A stretch of 64,000 bases of DNA from Candidatus Caldarchaeum subterraneum (GTDB taxonomy: Archaea > Thermoproteota > Nitrososphaeria_A > Caldarchaeales > Caldarchaeaceae). The first letter of the stretch is position 1. Every line of letters begins with the position of its first letter. The notes beneath the pieces were generated by a model that ran no database searches, was not told the DNA's origin, and worked only from the letters and a program-made list of their open reading frames with translations. The translations under genes and the position numbers were made by a program. The stretch spans positions 614,800-678,799 of the forward strand of contig BA000048.1 of assembly GCA_000270325.1 (NCBI GenBank). Reading direction: 5' to 3'. This document shows, one piece after another, positions 9,554 to 18,223 of the stretch.

Positions 9554-10324
9554 ATGAAGAAGAATGTGTTGAAGGAGAAGCTGCGGATGGGGAAACAGTG
9601 TGTGGGCTTGTTCGCCACTATTCCGAGCCCGGCAATAGTTGAGCTAGCGGCTGTCGCGGGTTTTGATTTCGTGATAATCGACCTCGAACATGGTGTGATT
9701 GATTATGAAACTATGGAGAACATGGTCCGGGCCGCCGATGTCCATGGCTTAACGGCTGTGGTGCGTGTGCCTGAGTCTTTCGAGGACGCTGTGTTAAAGG
9801 CTCTCGAAGCAGGGGCCCATGGTGTAGAGATTCCTCACATAGGGTCTGCTGCTGAGGCGGAGAAAGCTGTCAAGGCTGTCAAATATGCGCCTGAGGGGAT
9901 GCGAGGCGTCTCCCCCTATACACGCGCCGCATGGTACAGCAGTGTATCTCCGCGTGAGCATTTCGCAACGTCAAACAGGGAGACGATGGTGGTTTTGCAG
10001 ATAGAGGGGGTGGAGGGTGTTGAGAACATGGAGGCGATAGCTTCGGTTAAGGGTGTGGATGTCTTGTTTGTGGGGCCCTACGACCTCTCGCAGGCCCTTG
10101 GTGTCCCAGGAGACGTGGATAATGAGAAGGTTTTGGCGGCTTTGAAGAAGCTTGTGCAGATATGTATGCAGAAGGATGTTTCCGCTGGCTCTTTCGCGCC
10201 GACTATTGAGAAGGCTCGACAACTAATATCCCAAGGTGTAAAGTATGTGGCCTACTCCGTGGATACAGGCATCATTTACAAAAGCTTCAAACAGGCTGTC
10301 GACGAGATCGCAGGCAAGTCATAG
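9554..10324 (+). CDS. HpcH/HpaI-family aldolase
   Basis: A 256-residue class II 2-keto-3-deoxy-acid aldolase family protein. Visible residues are the catalytic His in IIDLEHG, the Arg in VVRVPE, the metal-binding Glu in VLQIEGVEG and the Asp in LFVGPYDLS. The family cleaves 2-keto-3-deoxy-sugar acids or 2,4-dihydroxyhept-2-enedioate into pyruvate (or glycolaldehyde-type) products. Placed beside a KdaD-like dehydratase, ALDH and SDR, it offers an aldolytic branch for the same 2-keto-3-deoxy acids. Confidence 0.88.
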   Translation: MKKNVLKEKLRMGKQCVGLFATIPSPAIVELAAVAGFDFVIIDLEHGVIDYETMENMVRAADVHGLTAVVRVPESFEDAVLKALEAGAHGVEIPHIGSAAEAEKAVKAVKYAPEGMRGVSPYTRAAWYSSVSPREHFATSNRETMVVLQIEGVEGVENMEAIASVKGVDVLFVGPYDLSQALGVPGDVDNEKVLAALKKLVQICMQKDVSAGSFAPTIEKARQLISQGVKYVAYSVDTGIIYKSFKQAVDEIAGKS

Positions 10325-10377
10325 AACTTGTTGGCTGAGATATGCTTTTTAGCGGCCCTTGAGCAACGTGTGTAGAC

Positions 10378-11142
10378 ATGGTTTTGGAGACTCGTATTGA
10401 TGTTGTCGACGGGGTGGAGATTGATGGAGCGATTTTTATCGAGGGTTCGCCCACGGCGGGTGCGGCGGGTATTCTCGCGGTTAATTATTTGCGGGAGGTT
10501 TTTGACGCGGTGCTGGTGGGTGAGATTGTTTCGCCTCATTTTCCCCAGATTAGCATTATTGATGATGACGGTATTGCTTCGCGGCCGAAGCTTGAGCTCT
10601 ATCTCGTGAACCTCAAAGGGTTAAGGCTTCTTCTTCTGAGCCGTGTTTTCCCCGTTGAGAGCAACGAGGGAAGCTATGAGCTCGCATCCAAGCTCTACCA
10701 GTTTCTCTCCCGCCACAACGTAAACGAGTATCTTGTTCTCGCCAGCGGCAGGGTGACGGGGGACGGCAGCGTCTTCGTCTCCACCACAAGCCTCGACCAG
10801 TCCAAGGCTCTTCTCGACGCAGGAGCCAAGCGGAGTCCCAGCCTCGAAACACTCCCCGTCGACAGGGTTTCAGGCTTTCTCATGCTCTTCTTCGCCCGCG
10901 ACGGCAAAAAAGTCTCGATGCTCTTCTCCGACTCAGCCTCATACATCCCCGACCATCTCGCCGCACGCAGGCTGCTCGAGGTTGTTTCACGCTACCTCGG
11001 CATAGAGGTTGACTTCAAGGCCCTCGACACAGAGATTGAGAAACAGGCCAAAGCTATGCAGGAGGTTGAGCAGCTCGGCCTAACGGGTAGAAAAATAGCC
11101 TCGGATGAGAAGCCATCCAAAGAGCCTTTCTACATCGGATAA
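10378..11142 (+). CDS. PAC2-family protein (proteasome-assembly-chaperone-like)
   Basis: A 254-residue protein of the PAC2/COG2047 type: an N-terminal IEGSPTAGAAGILAVNYL segment, a Rossmann-like alternation with LVLASGRVTG in the middle, and a charged C-terminal helix (VDFKALDTEIEKQAKAMQEV). Archaeal members are linked to proteasome assembly, but biochemical proof is thin. A TATA-like GCTTTTTAGC lies about 30 bases before the ATG. It is convergent with a DUF350-like gene, with a 12-base gap. Confidence 0.8.
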   Translation: MVLETRIDVVDGVEIDGAIFIEGSPTAGAAGILAVNYLREVFDAVLVGEIVSPHFPQISIIDDDGIASRPKLELYLVNLKGLRLLLLSRVFPVESNEGSYELASKLYQFLSRHNVNEYLVLASGRVTGDGSVFVSTTSLDQSKALLDAGAKRSPSLETLPVDRVSGFLMLFFARDGKKVSMLFSDSASYIPDHLAARRLLEVVSRYLGIEVDFKALDTEIEKQAKAMQEVEQLGLTGRKIASDEKPSKEPFYIG

Positions 11143-11149
11143 AAAAAGG
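11143..11149 (-). terminator. Oligo-T terminator of the DUF350-like gene
   Basis: A run of seven A on the plus strand gives seven T on the minus strand, starting a few bases after the minus-strand stop at 11155. This is the usual form of archaeal intrinsic termination. It lies in the 12-base gap between convergent genes. Confidence 0.4.
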
Positions 11150-11154
11150 GTGTT

Positions 11155-11433
11155 TTAGCTGAGCAGAGATGCTAGGGCCGAGGCTATCGGCTCGGAGAGG
11201 AATGATACGCCTTGGCTGATTACAAGCGAGATGGCGACGAATGTTCCGAAGAGCATATACGCGCCGGCTAGGTTCTTCTTCCGTATTTCCTCGAACTCGT
11301 TGACGTCTTTCGTGACTCTGTTGAGGATGTTGATGGCGACGGTTATGCTAAAAAGGGCGAGGGCCACGGCGAAAACCAGCTGAATCAACGCCACTACTAT
11401 ATCCACTATCGCTGTTAGAAGAGACATCGGCAT
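11155..11433 (-). CDS. Short DUF350-like membrane protein
   Basis: A 92-residue membrane protein with a long first hydrophobic segment (residues 5-38), the DUF350-like motif INILNRVTKDVNEFEEIRKK, and a second helix LAGAYMLFGTFVAISLVIS. Family members usually carry two copies of this unit (about 130 residues, four helices). This one has a single unit and presumably dimerises. Function unknown; bacterial relatives are often near stress or glutathionylspermidine genes, which gives no clue here. Confidence 0.6.
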   Translation of the reverse strand: MPMSLLTAIVDIVVALIQLVFAVALALFSITVAINILNRVTKDVNEFEEIRKKNLAGAYMLFGTFVAISLVISQGVSFLSEPIASALASLLS

Positions 11434-11470
11434 GGATACGGTTTGTCTGTTTTAGAGATTTTTCACTGCT

Positions 11471-13687
11471 CTAGTCCTCTACACGTATGATGCAGCCCAT
11501 GTAGGGTTTAGTCATGCTTCTGACACGGTACACGCCTGGGGCTTCTAGTTTGTACCGCCATTTCTTACCTGGCTTGATCTCCTCCGAGACAAAGAGGTAC
11601 TCCGCGGGCCCCTCATATGCTTCAATAACGTGGGATACGTTGTCTTTGTTGACGAAGGTGATTTTGGCGCCTTTCTTCACAGATGCGACGCTAGGCTTCA
11701 TGTAGATGTCCTCGACCAGCGGTCCGCTGCCCTGGCTCCATACTGTAAGCGGCCCATCGCTCTTGTTGATGATGATTTTCACACGCCGGTTGTCGAAAAG
11801 GACGGCTATGAGCGGAATAGGTAGGAGGAGAAACGGCAGGTAGAACCATGGCGGCAGCTCCAGCCAATTCACCTCACCCTCTACGGTTGTGGTCAACTGC
11901 AAAGTAGCGGTCGTCGTCGTGTTGCGGAAAACTGTGGCCGTCGTAGCAGCTGCGCCATCATACACCGTGATTATCTGCGGTGCCTGCATCCGGTCGATAA
12001 CAGTGGTGCGGACGGTCTCGAACACGGTTTGCGAAACTCTCTCCGTCGAATACTGTGTCTGAGTTGTGTAAACGATTGAGGGGACCGTGGCTGTCTGGCG
12101 GACAATTTCTGTGGAGGTTGTTGTCTCCGTGAATCTGGATATTCTTGTCATCGTCAACGTCGTGGTGGAGGGGATAATCGATGTGCTGGTAGCGGTCCTT
12201 GTGACGGTGGATGTAGAGGTCACAGTTGAGGTTGAGGTCGTAGTGGTTGCGACGATGAAGGAGCCGGGGCAGAAAACCCCGTAAAAAGCATACCGAGTTG
12301 CTCCAAGGTCTTGGTCAAACACAGGGTCCCAAATAGTTTCGTCAAAACTGTCAAACCTCTCATCTGGCTTAAGGCCTAATGAAGTACTACTCCCCGGTGA
12401 AGCCAACAGCGGGAAGGTCACGTTGAAAACATCCAGAAATACGTACTCGAGTCTATAGTTGGCCGAAGCGCCCGCTAGATACACGCAGTCTCCATAGGTG
12501 TCGACACCCGTTCCCAAAACGTTGAAACCGGGACTTTCCCGTGCTCTTATACGGAAGCCGAACAAGGCTTCGCCATCAACCCGGTTGACCGCGAGCAATA
12601 ATCCATGATATGGTGCCTCGTTACCGGAGCCCAAGTAATCGTTAAGTATGTAGCCAACTATGAACAGATGACTCCTTGAAACAGCCGCTGCAACGCCAAA
12701 TGTAAACCATTCAGGTACATGCTCCCGGGTAGAATCCATGTAAACGTTCCAAACCGCATAAGCCTGTCTCCATAGGCTGTTCATACGTCTGTCAAACTTG
12801 TCGACCACAATACCGTTGTTGGCCCTATATTTTTGGGAGGTTTGGATAAGGTATATGTCGTTGTTTTCGTCAACAACTATTTCCAGGTTAGGGAAATATT
12901 CTTCAACTGGTTGGATGAGAGTTACGTTGGATGATGTCAAGCTGGTTTTGTCGAGTTCAAGGATGAACACATTCAAGCCCTCATTTCGACCTAGTTGGTT
13001 GAAGTCTGTTACTCCAGCTACGTATACGCTTGTGTCGCCGAGAGCTATAGATAATGCAAAATCAGTGCGAGGATTATTGATGTAATAGAAATCGTATGGA
13101 CCTGGCTGCAAATACTGGTCGAGTCTCATGACGAGAAAGCCCCAATTCTCCGGCATGAACAATCCCACAAGCAGGTATACTCCCGTTTCATCAACCGCCA
13201 GATCAACTCCCTCACCATATAGAAAAGGCCAAAGGCCGATTTCCTCATAACCGGTTACGTAAAATCGATAAACACCTGTAAGCCTGCAATCGCTTTTCAG
13301 AAAAGCTGCTACATAAACAACTATATCTCCCAAACGGCTTGTCCAATAGGTGCCTGCGACAAGGACATGAGTCTCGTTAGCCTCCACGGCGGTAGCCGCA
13401 CCAAAAACAAAAGACGGGTCCACAGGAAACTCTATCATCGTGCTGCATCGATGGCTATGATCTGGCTCAAGTATAGTTAGAGATGAAGATGGAAGTCCAC
13501 TATCCGATGCGGTGTATCCTACTATGTATATTCCACCGTCATCAACCTCGATATCTATGGCCCCACTAAGTAAGGTCTTGTCGAATACATAGGTTCTAAG
13601 CAGGCCGTAGGCTGGGTCGGCTGTGGTCGGGTAAATAGTCAGCAGAACCATCAGTAATAGTGAGACTCCCCACCCCTTTTTCCCCAT
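11471..13687 (-). CDS. Stalked surface protein: propeller-like repeats, Thr-rich stalk, TM helix, cupredoxin-like tail
   Basis: A 738-residue membrane protein. It has a signal peptide (MGKKGWGVSLLLMVLLTIYP), then about 460 residues of repeated blades of the type IYIVGYTASD / VYVAGVTDFN / VYLAGASAN, like SBBP/beta-propeller surface proteins. A roughly 130-residue Thr/Ser stalk follows, then a transmembrane helix (about 615-635) with FDNRR on its far side. The last 100 residues look like a cupredoxin fold (KKGAKITFVNKDNVSHVIEA) but the usual Cys-x-x-His-x-x-Met loop reads RSMTKPYM, so copper binding is doubtful. Topology would put this domain in the cytoplasm. It is a paralogue of the protein at 15989-17710 on the other side of aglB. 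Confidence 0.75.
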   Translation of the reverse strand: MGKKGWGVSLLLMVLLTIYPTTADPAYGLLRTYVFDKTLLSGAIDIEVDDGGIYIVGYTASDSGLPSSSLTILEPDHSHRCSTMIEFPVDPSFVFGAATAVEANETHVLVAGTYWTSRLGDIVVYVAAFLKSDCRLTGVYRFYVTGYEEIGLWPFLYGEGVDLAVDETGVYLLVGLFMPENWGFLVMRLDQYLQPGPYDFYYINNPRTDFALSIALGDTSVYVAGVTDFNQLGRNEGLNVFILELDKTSLTSSNVTLIQPVEEYFPNLEIVVDENNDIYLIQTSQKYRANNGIVVDKFDRRMNSLWRQAYAVWNVYMDSTREHVPEWFTFGVAAAVSRSHLFIVGYILNDYLGSGNEAPYHGLLLAVNRVDGEALFGFRIRARESPGFNVLGTGVDTYGDCVYLAGASANYRLEYVFLDVFNVTFPLLASPGSSTSLGLKPDERFDSFDETIWDPVFDQDLGATRYAFYGVFCPGSFIVATTTTSTSTVTSTSTVTRTATSTSIIPSTTTLTMTRISRFTETTTSTEIVRQTATVPSIVYTTQTQYSTERVSQTVFETVRTTVIDRMQAPQIITVYDGAAATTATVFRNTTTTATLQLTTTVEGEVNWLELPPWFYLPFLLLPIPLIAVLFDNRRVKIIINKSDGPLTVWSQGSGPLVEDIYMKPSVASVKKGAKITFVNKDNVSHVIEAYEGPAEYLFVSEEIKPGKKWRYKLEAPGVYRVRSMTKPYMGCIIRVED

Positions 13688-13757
13688 GTGGAAAACGTGG
13701 TTTTTCGGTCAGGTTTTATTTTTTGATTTTGAGTATGGGAATCATATTTTCAGGGTT

Positions 13758-15869
13758 TTACGGGTAGATTACTTCGTAGATGTATACATAGGCGAGGGAT
13801 TGGTAGGGTGGGCTTGACTGGTATACGAGGCGGAAGTAGTTGAGTTGGCTGGGGTTGTAGAGGTGTCCGGGGCCGAAGGCTGTCTGTGTTGGTTTGTAGG
13901 GGATGAGCTGTCCGAGGAGTGTTTGCCAGAACCGCTGGGTGGGTTGGAAGTTCTGGTCAACGTAGTCGGATTCGCGGTAGAAGTGGCCCGTCTGGTTGGC
14001 TATCCGCAGCATCCAAATCCATTTGCCCTCGTCGCCGAAACCCAATAAGCGGCCATACGCCTGACCACCCTGCACAACAAACTGATGCGTCACATAGATA
14101 ACCACGTGTGTAACGTTGTGTCGACGGAAAATCTCCATCGCCGTCCGCTCATCACTCATGAAAGCATGGGCCACATCACCTATCTGCGTCGAGTTGATTG
14201 TCCCGTTGTCGATAAGCGTGATTCTCTCACCGAGGATGGTTATCCAGTAGCCGTAGTCCCACCACGACGCCACAACAGCGTCCTTGGGAAGATTGTCCCT
14301 CATCCACGCAAGGGCCCTGACCCAGTCGGGCACTGACTGGCGAGCCGGGAAGCTTGATGTAACTATTGTCGCAGGCTGGTAGCCTTGGTCGATGGGAGAC
14401 AAAGTGACGCGTGAGCCGAGCCCTCCATACACCGACGGCACAATCGAGATGAGAAGCAGAAGAACAAGCAGCACAGGAGTGAACGCGGCGAGACCTATGT
14501 TTACTTCTTCACCCCTTTTCTTCGAAACACGTCTCTGCGCAATCAAGTCACCGAGCCGAGAGAAGACAAACGCGTAGCCATGTCCCGCTATGAGCGCGAC
14601 AGCAGGGGAGGCAAGCAGCGAGAGCCTCACCATAGATGATGCGAAATAAGCTGAGAACAGAAGAAAGAGTACTATGAATAGGTCGGGGTCCCGTCTCGTC
14701 TTGATGAGCTGGTAAACGCCTATGGGCACGAGGGCGAGAGTGAGGCCGAAGTCGGAGAACATGATGGACCATGTCGGGACCTGGTTTTCCGCAACGGATT
14801 CGACGATGGGCAGAGCGTCGCGGAGGCCTGGCAGTATCACGGAGAGGAACTTGAGACCAGGCACACCGAGGACACCGAGGCCCAGCAGAGCGAAGAATCC
14901 GACAGCAGAGAGGAGAAGAACAGTGAAGATTGTTAAACGCCTTGTCTCGGGCTGCTTTATCCGCGAAGCCGCCTCAAACACGCCGAGTATGAACAGGGCG
15001 ATAAATCCTGAAAAGATTGTTATCTCACGGATGTAGCCGGGGCCGAGCTTGGGGACGGAGACCGCGATGGATGTGTATATGGCGAAGGCCACAGCCGTTG
15101 CGACGAGCAGGCTTCTACGGTATCTGCCGATGACTGCGAGAAATACGCTGAACAAGGGGATGAACGCGAGGGGGAATTTGTGCGCCCCCCAGCTCGCGGC
15201 CATGAACCCGAGAAACAATCCCGACAACAACGAGAAAACAACCGTGCCACGCAAGCTCCTCTTCTCAGAAATCGCAGCAAGATAGAAGATGTATCCGCCC
15301 AGCATCAAGGGCAGACTGAGGCTCTCGTCGTCAAACCATCCCAGATGAGTACGCCCTATATGCGCCGTGCTAATAGCCATGAACAGCGCGGCGGCCAAGC
15401 CTGTGGAGGTGCCGCCCACCCGTTTACCCAGAAAATAGATGGCGACAACCGTCAACACACCATAGACAACTGGAAGAACTGCGGCGAGCTCGAGGGTGTC
15501 GACTGTTATGCCGAGGGATTTGAGGGTGAGGTAGATGAAGGCCATGGCGAAGGGGATGCCGGGGAAGGCTGTGCGCCCCATGTCACGGCCCCATGGATAC
15601 CATGACATCGTGTCATGCCAGTTGAAGAACTCTGAGAAACCGCCCCAGCCCCGCTCAATCACGAACAAAGCCTCCTTATACTGAACCCATGGGTCAAACT
15701 CGGAGAGAGCCACACCCCAGCGGAGAGGCAGCACACGGAGAACAAACGCCGTGCTCAACAACAGCAATAGAATACCCAGCTCAGCCAACCGATGCCTACC
15801 ACCAAGCACACGGTCCACACGCCTCAGCCCAGACAAAACACGCCCAACAGACAAACCCGTTCCAGCCAA
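13758..15869 (-). CDS. aglB: Dolichyl-phosphooligosaccharide-protein glycotransferase (Stt3/AglB)
   Basis: Catalytic subunit of archaeal protein N-glycosylation, about 703 residues from a TTG start. The N-terminal membrane half has roughly 12 helices, with the first acidic motif SEFDPW and further catalytic loops WYPWGRDMG and GWFDDES. The C-terminal globular half carries the signature WWDYGYW that binds the +2 Ser/Thr of the sequon. It transfers lipid-linked glycan to Asn-x-Ser/Thr outside the cell. Two Thr-rich stalked surface proteins flank it, plausible substrates. TTG is the most upstream start; TTG codons slightly further in are also possible. Confidence 0.93.
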   Translation of the reverse strand: MAGTGLSVGRVLSGLRRVDRVLGGRHRLAELGILLLLLSTAFVLRVLPLRWGVALSEFDPWVQYKEALFVIERGWGGFSEFFNWHDTMSWYPWGRDMGRTAFPGIPFAMAFIYLTLKSLGITVDTLELAAVLPVVYGVLTVVAIYFLGKRVGGTSTGLAAALFMAISTAHIGRTHLGWFDDESLSLPLMLGGYIFYLAAISEKRSLRGTVVFSLLSGLFLGFMAASWGAHKFPLAFIPLFSVFLAVIGRYRRSLLVATAVAFAIYTSIAVSVPKLGPGYIREITIFSGFIALFILGVFEAASRIKQPETRRLTIFTVLLLSAVGFFALLGLGVLGVPGLKFLSVILPGLRDALPIVESVAENQVPTWSIMFSDFGLTLALVPIGVYQLIKTRRDPDLFIVLFLLFSAYFASSMVRLSLLASPAVALIAGHGYAFVFSRLGDLIAQRRVSKKRGEEVNIGLAAFTPVLLVLLLLISIVPSVYGGLGSRVTLSPIDQGYQPATIVTSSFPARQSVPDWVRALAWMRDNLPKDAVVASWWDYGYWITILGERITLIDNGTINSTQIGDVAHAFMSDERTAMEIFRRHNVTHVVIYVTHQFVVQGGQAYGRLLGFGDEGKWIWMLRIANQTGHFYRESDYVDQNFQPTQRFWQTLLGQLIPYKPTQTAFGPGHLYNPSQLNYFRLVYQSSPPYQSLAYVYIYEVIYP

Positions 15870-15955
15870 ACCCCTACAAACACCAGACTAAAAACCTATT
15901 TCCAAACATACGAAAAGACTCTCGAATAAATACGAGCCTTTCATAGCAACGCAAC

Positions 15956-15967
15956 TCATTTAAACCT
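15956..15967 (+). promoter_or_regulatory. TATA-like promoter of the 573-residue surface protein
   Basis: CATTTAAACC is centred about 27 bases before the ATG at 15989, with no Shine-Dalgarno between. The transcript is probably leaderless. Confidence 0.45.
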
Positions 15968-15988
15968 CTGCTTTAAACCGATTCAAAC

Positions 15989-17710
15989 ATGAGAATGAAA
16001 ACATCGCTCGCTGTATTTCTGCTGACGGCTTTGACGCTTGTTGGGATGCTGAGCGTGTCCGCCGAGGTTGTGAGTTTCCGCCGCTCCTACGGTGGCTCCG
16101 CTGACGACATCACCATGGACATCTACGTAGACTCCAACGGCATATACACAGTAGGTGTCACAAGCTCATTTGGCCCCAACACACCCAACGCGTTCCTCAC
16201 AATCTTCAACAGCGACAACAGCCACCGCTGCAGCGTCGCCCTCGACCTAGGTTCTGCGGAGGAGGCTCGAGCCCTGACAGTCTACGGAGGCAGAATCATA
16301 ATGCTTGGTGAAACAAGCTTCGGCCCCACTCCACCCAACCACTTCGTCGCCCTCTTCGACGCCAACTGCAACTTCGACAGCCTAAAGCTCATCGACATAG
16401 GCCCCGGCGAAGAAGTAACCGACATAGCCGTCGACCCGGGAGGCGGCCCAGCGTTCTATATAGTTGGCTATCAGATAGGGTCTGGCGCCTATGTGTCTAA
16501 GCTTGACTCGGGCTTCAACGTGGTGTGGGCTAAGACTTTCAGGGTGCGTGGAGGTGATGATGTTGCTAATGCGGTGGTTTTCTCGGCTGGACGTGTCTAT
16601 GTGGCTGGCACATCGAATGATGGTAGTTCGCTTGAGATGTTTGTCTCGGTATTCGACATCAACGGCAACCATCTTGCGACGAGGGAGATAGGCGGGGCAG
16701 GAAACGACGAGGCACACGACATAATAATCTCAGGTGGGAACATCTACCTCGCAGGCAAAACAGTCATAGCGGGGAGAATGGATGAAGCGGTTTTGGCCCG
16801 TTTGGACTCGAGCCTAGCGCTACAATGGGTCAGAGCCTTCGGAACATCAACAGGTAACGAAATTGCCTATGGCTTAGCGGCTGCAGGTGGAACCATCTAC
16901 CTAGCAGGCTATACAACAGGCTACGGAACACGAGACGTATTGCTCGCCGCCTTCGCCCCCGACGGAACATTCTCACACTCGTTCTTCATCACAGGCGGAC
17001 CAACAGGCGACGACCAAGCCAATGCCGCAGCATCACTCGGAGCATGCGTGTATCTAGCGGGCCAGCATGTCAACCTTCCCCTCTTCTACGTCATAAACGA
17101 CCTCCAAAACGCACAGGCCACATCGGTGTCATTAACCGTTGAAGCAGTAACCCCCTCAGTGGCGAATCTTTCTCCATCGAGCATATCGCCGCCCCCAAGC
17201 ATTGCAACATACACCCCCTCAATAGACACACCAGGCGCCATCAACTCATTCTACTCAAGGTTCTGTCCCGACAACCTTGTTTCAACAAGCACAACAACGG
17301 TTACATCGACCGTTGGAACGACGACCACGGCCACAGCGACGGCTACCACCACTACAACTGCTTACGCGATAGCGACGACAACCATAACGCAGACCAGCTC
17401 AGTCATCCTTGTTTCAACCGCGACCAGCACAACAACCATCCCCGTTACAACGACTCAGACGCAGACACAGACGACGACAAACACCCAGACCGTGACAACC
17501 ACGACAACAGCTACAACCACGTCCACAGCCCTAACCACGCAGACACAATCAACCACCCAAACCCTAACACAGATAACAACCGTCGCTTTCCCAGAGCCCG
17601 TCTCAACCTACATACTGCCCATGCTCCTCATCCTGATAGCCGTCCTCATCGCCACAGCCATAATCGTCGGCAGAAGAAGACAACCACAGCCACAGCAACC
17701 CACCTTCTAA
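15989..17710 (+). CDS. Stalked surface protein with propeller-like repeats and C-terminal TM anchor
   Basis: A 573-residue protein: signal peptide (residues 1-25, MKTSLAVFLLTALTLVGML then SVSA), about 400 residues of repeating YVAGTSNDG / IYLAGKTV / IYLAGYTTG blades typical of SBBP/Kelch-like propellers, a 100-residue Thr-rich stalk, a transmembrane helix near 540-562 and a short basic tail (GRRRQPQPQQPTF). It shares blade sequences and the phrase 'NSHRCS' (HSHRCS in the other) and the FYSRFCP/FYGVFCP junction with the 738-residue protein, so the two are paralogues. It lacks the cupredoxin-like tail. Probably a cell-surface binding or structural protein. Confidence 0.75.
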   Translation: MRMKTSLAVFLLTALTLVGMLSVSAEVVSFRRSYGGSADDITMDIYVDSNGIYTVGVTSSFGPNTPNAFLTIFNSDNSHRCSVALDLGSAEEARALTVYGGRIIMLGETSFGPTPPNHFVALFDANCNFDSLKLIDIGPGEEVTDIAVDPGGGPAFYIVGYQIGSGAYVSKLDSGFNVVWAKTFRVRGGDDVANAVVFSAGRVYVAGTSNDGSSLEMFVSVFDINGNHLATREIGGAGNDEAHDIIISGGNIYLAGKTVIAGRMDEAVLARLDSSLALQWVRAFGTSTGNEIAYGLAAAGGTIYLAGYTTGYGTRDVLLAAFAPDGTFSHSFFITGGPTGDDQANAAASLGACVYLAGQHVNLPLFYVINDLQNAQATSVSLTVEAVTPSVANLSPSSISPPPSIATYTPSIDTPGAINSFYSRFCPDNLVSTSTTTVTSTVGTTTTATATATTTTTAYAIATTTITQTSSVILVSTATSTTTIPVTTTQTQTQTTTNTQTVTTTTTATTTSTALTTQTQSTTQTLTQITTVAFPEPVSTYILPMLLILIAVLIATAIIVGRRRQPQPQQPTF

Positions 17711-17798
17711 ACATACACATATTTTTCTTAATGCCTGCCAACAGTGGCCAAAAACTGTTCAGTGTGGAGATGCCGTGATTCTTGGCTGGAAAAATATT

Positions 17799-18188
17799 TT
17801 ATCTGTCGCCGAGATACGCGATAACATCTATTTCGAGGAGTGCGCCTTCGCCAGGTATGGTGGCGGCTACCGTGGCTCGAGCGGGAGGATCCTGTGTGAA
17901 AAACTCGCTGTAAACCTCATTCATGTCCTGGAAATCCTCAGGTCTTGAGAGATAGACCGTCACCTTCACAACATCGCTGAGGCTTCCACCCTGAGATTCG
18001 ACTATGGCCTTGACGTTTTGAAGAATTCTACGCGTCTGCCCCCTAACATCTTTCTCCTCTATTTTTCCTGTCTCAGGGTTGATGGCTACCTGGCCTGATA
18101 TGAAGAGGAAGCCACCTGCCTTAACAGCTTGTGAGTACTGTCCCATCGGACGCGGAGCCTTGTTAGTAAACACAACTTTTTTAGGCAT
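17799..18188 (-). CDS. RidA/YjgF/UK114-family enamine/imine deaminase
   Basis: About 129 residues from MPKKVVFTN. It contains the family core GQYSQAV, FISGQVAINPETG, and the substrate-carboxylate-binding Arg in PPARATVAA near the C-terminus, followed by LLEIDVIAYLG. Members hydrolyse reactive 2-aminoacrylate-type enamines released by PLP enzymes. A TATA-like CCTTTAAAAGC lies about 26 bases before the ATG at 18188, which favours this start over the ATG at 18200. Confidence 0.92.
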   Translation of the reverse strand: MPKKVVFTNKAPRPMGQYSQAVKAGGFLFISGQVAINPETGKIEEKDVRGQTRRILQNVKAIVESQGGSLSDVVKVTVYLSRPEDFQDMNEVYSEFFTQDPPARATVAATIPGEGALLEIDVIAYLGDR

Positions 18189-18223
18189 GATTGTATGCAT
18201 CGAGTCTTCGCTTTTAAAGGTTT

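Noticed and set aside
17280..17590. Dense short repeats of ACA/ACC triplets (also near 5770-5870, 12080-12240, 23860-23980)
   Set aside because: They encode Thr-rich stalks in frame; they are not CRISPR repeats or mobile-element repeats.
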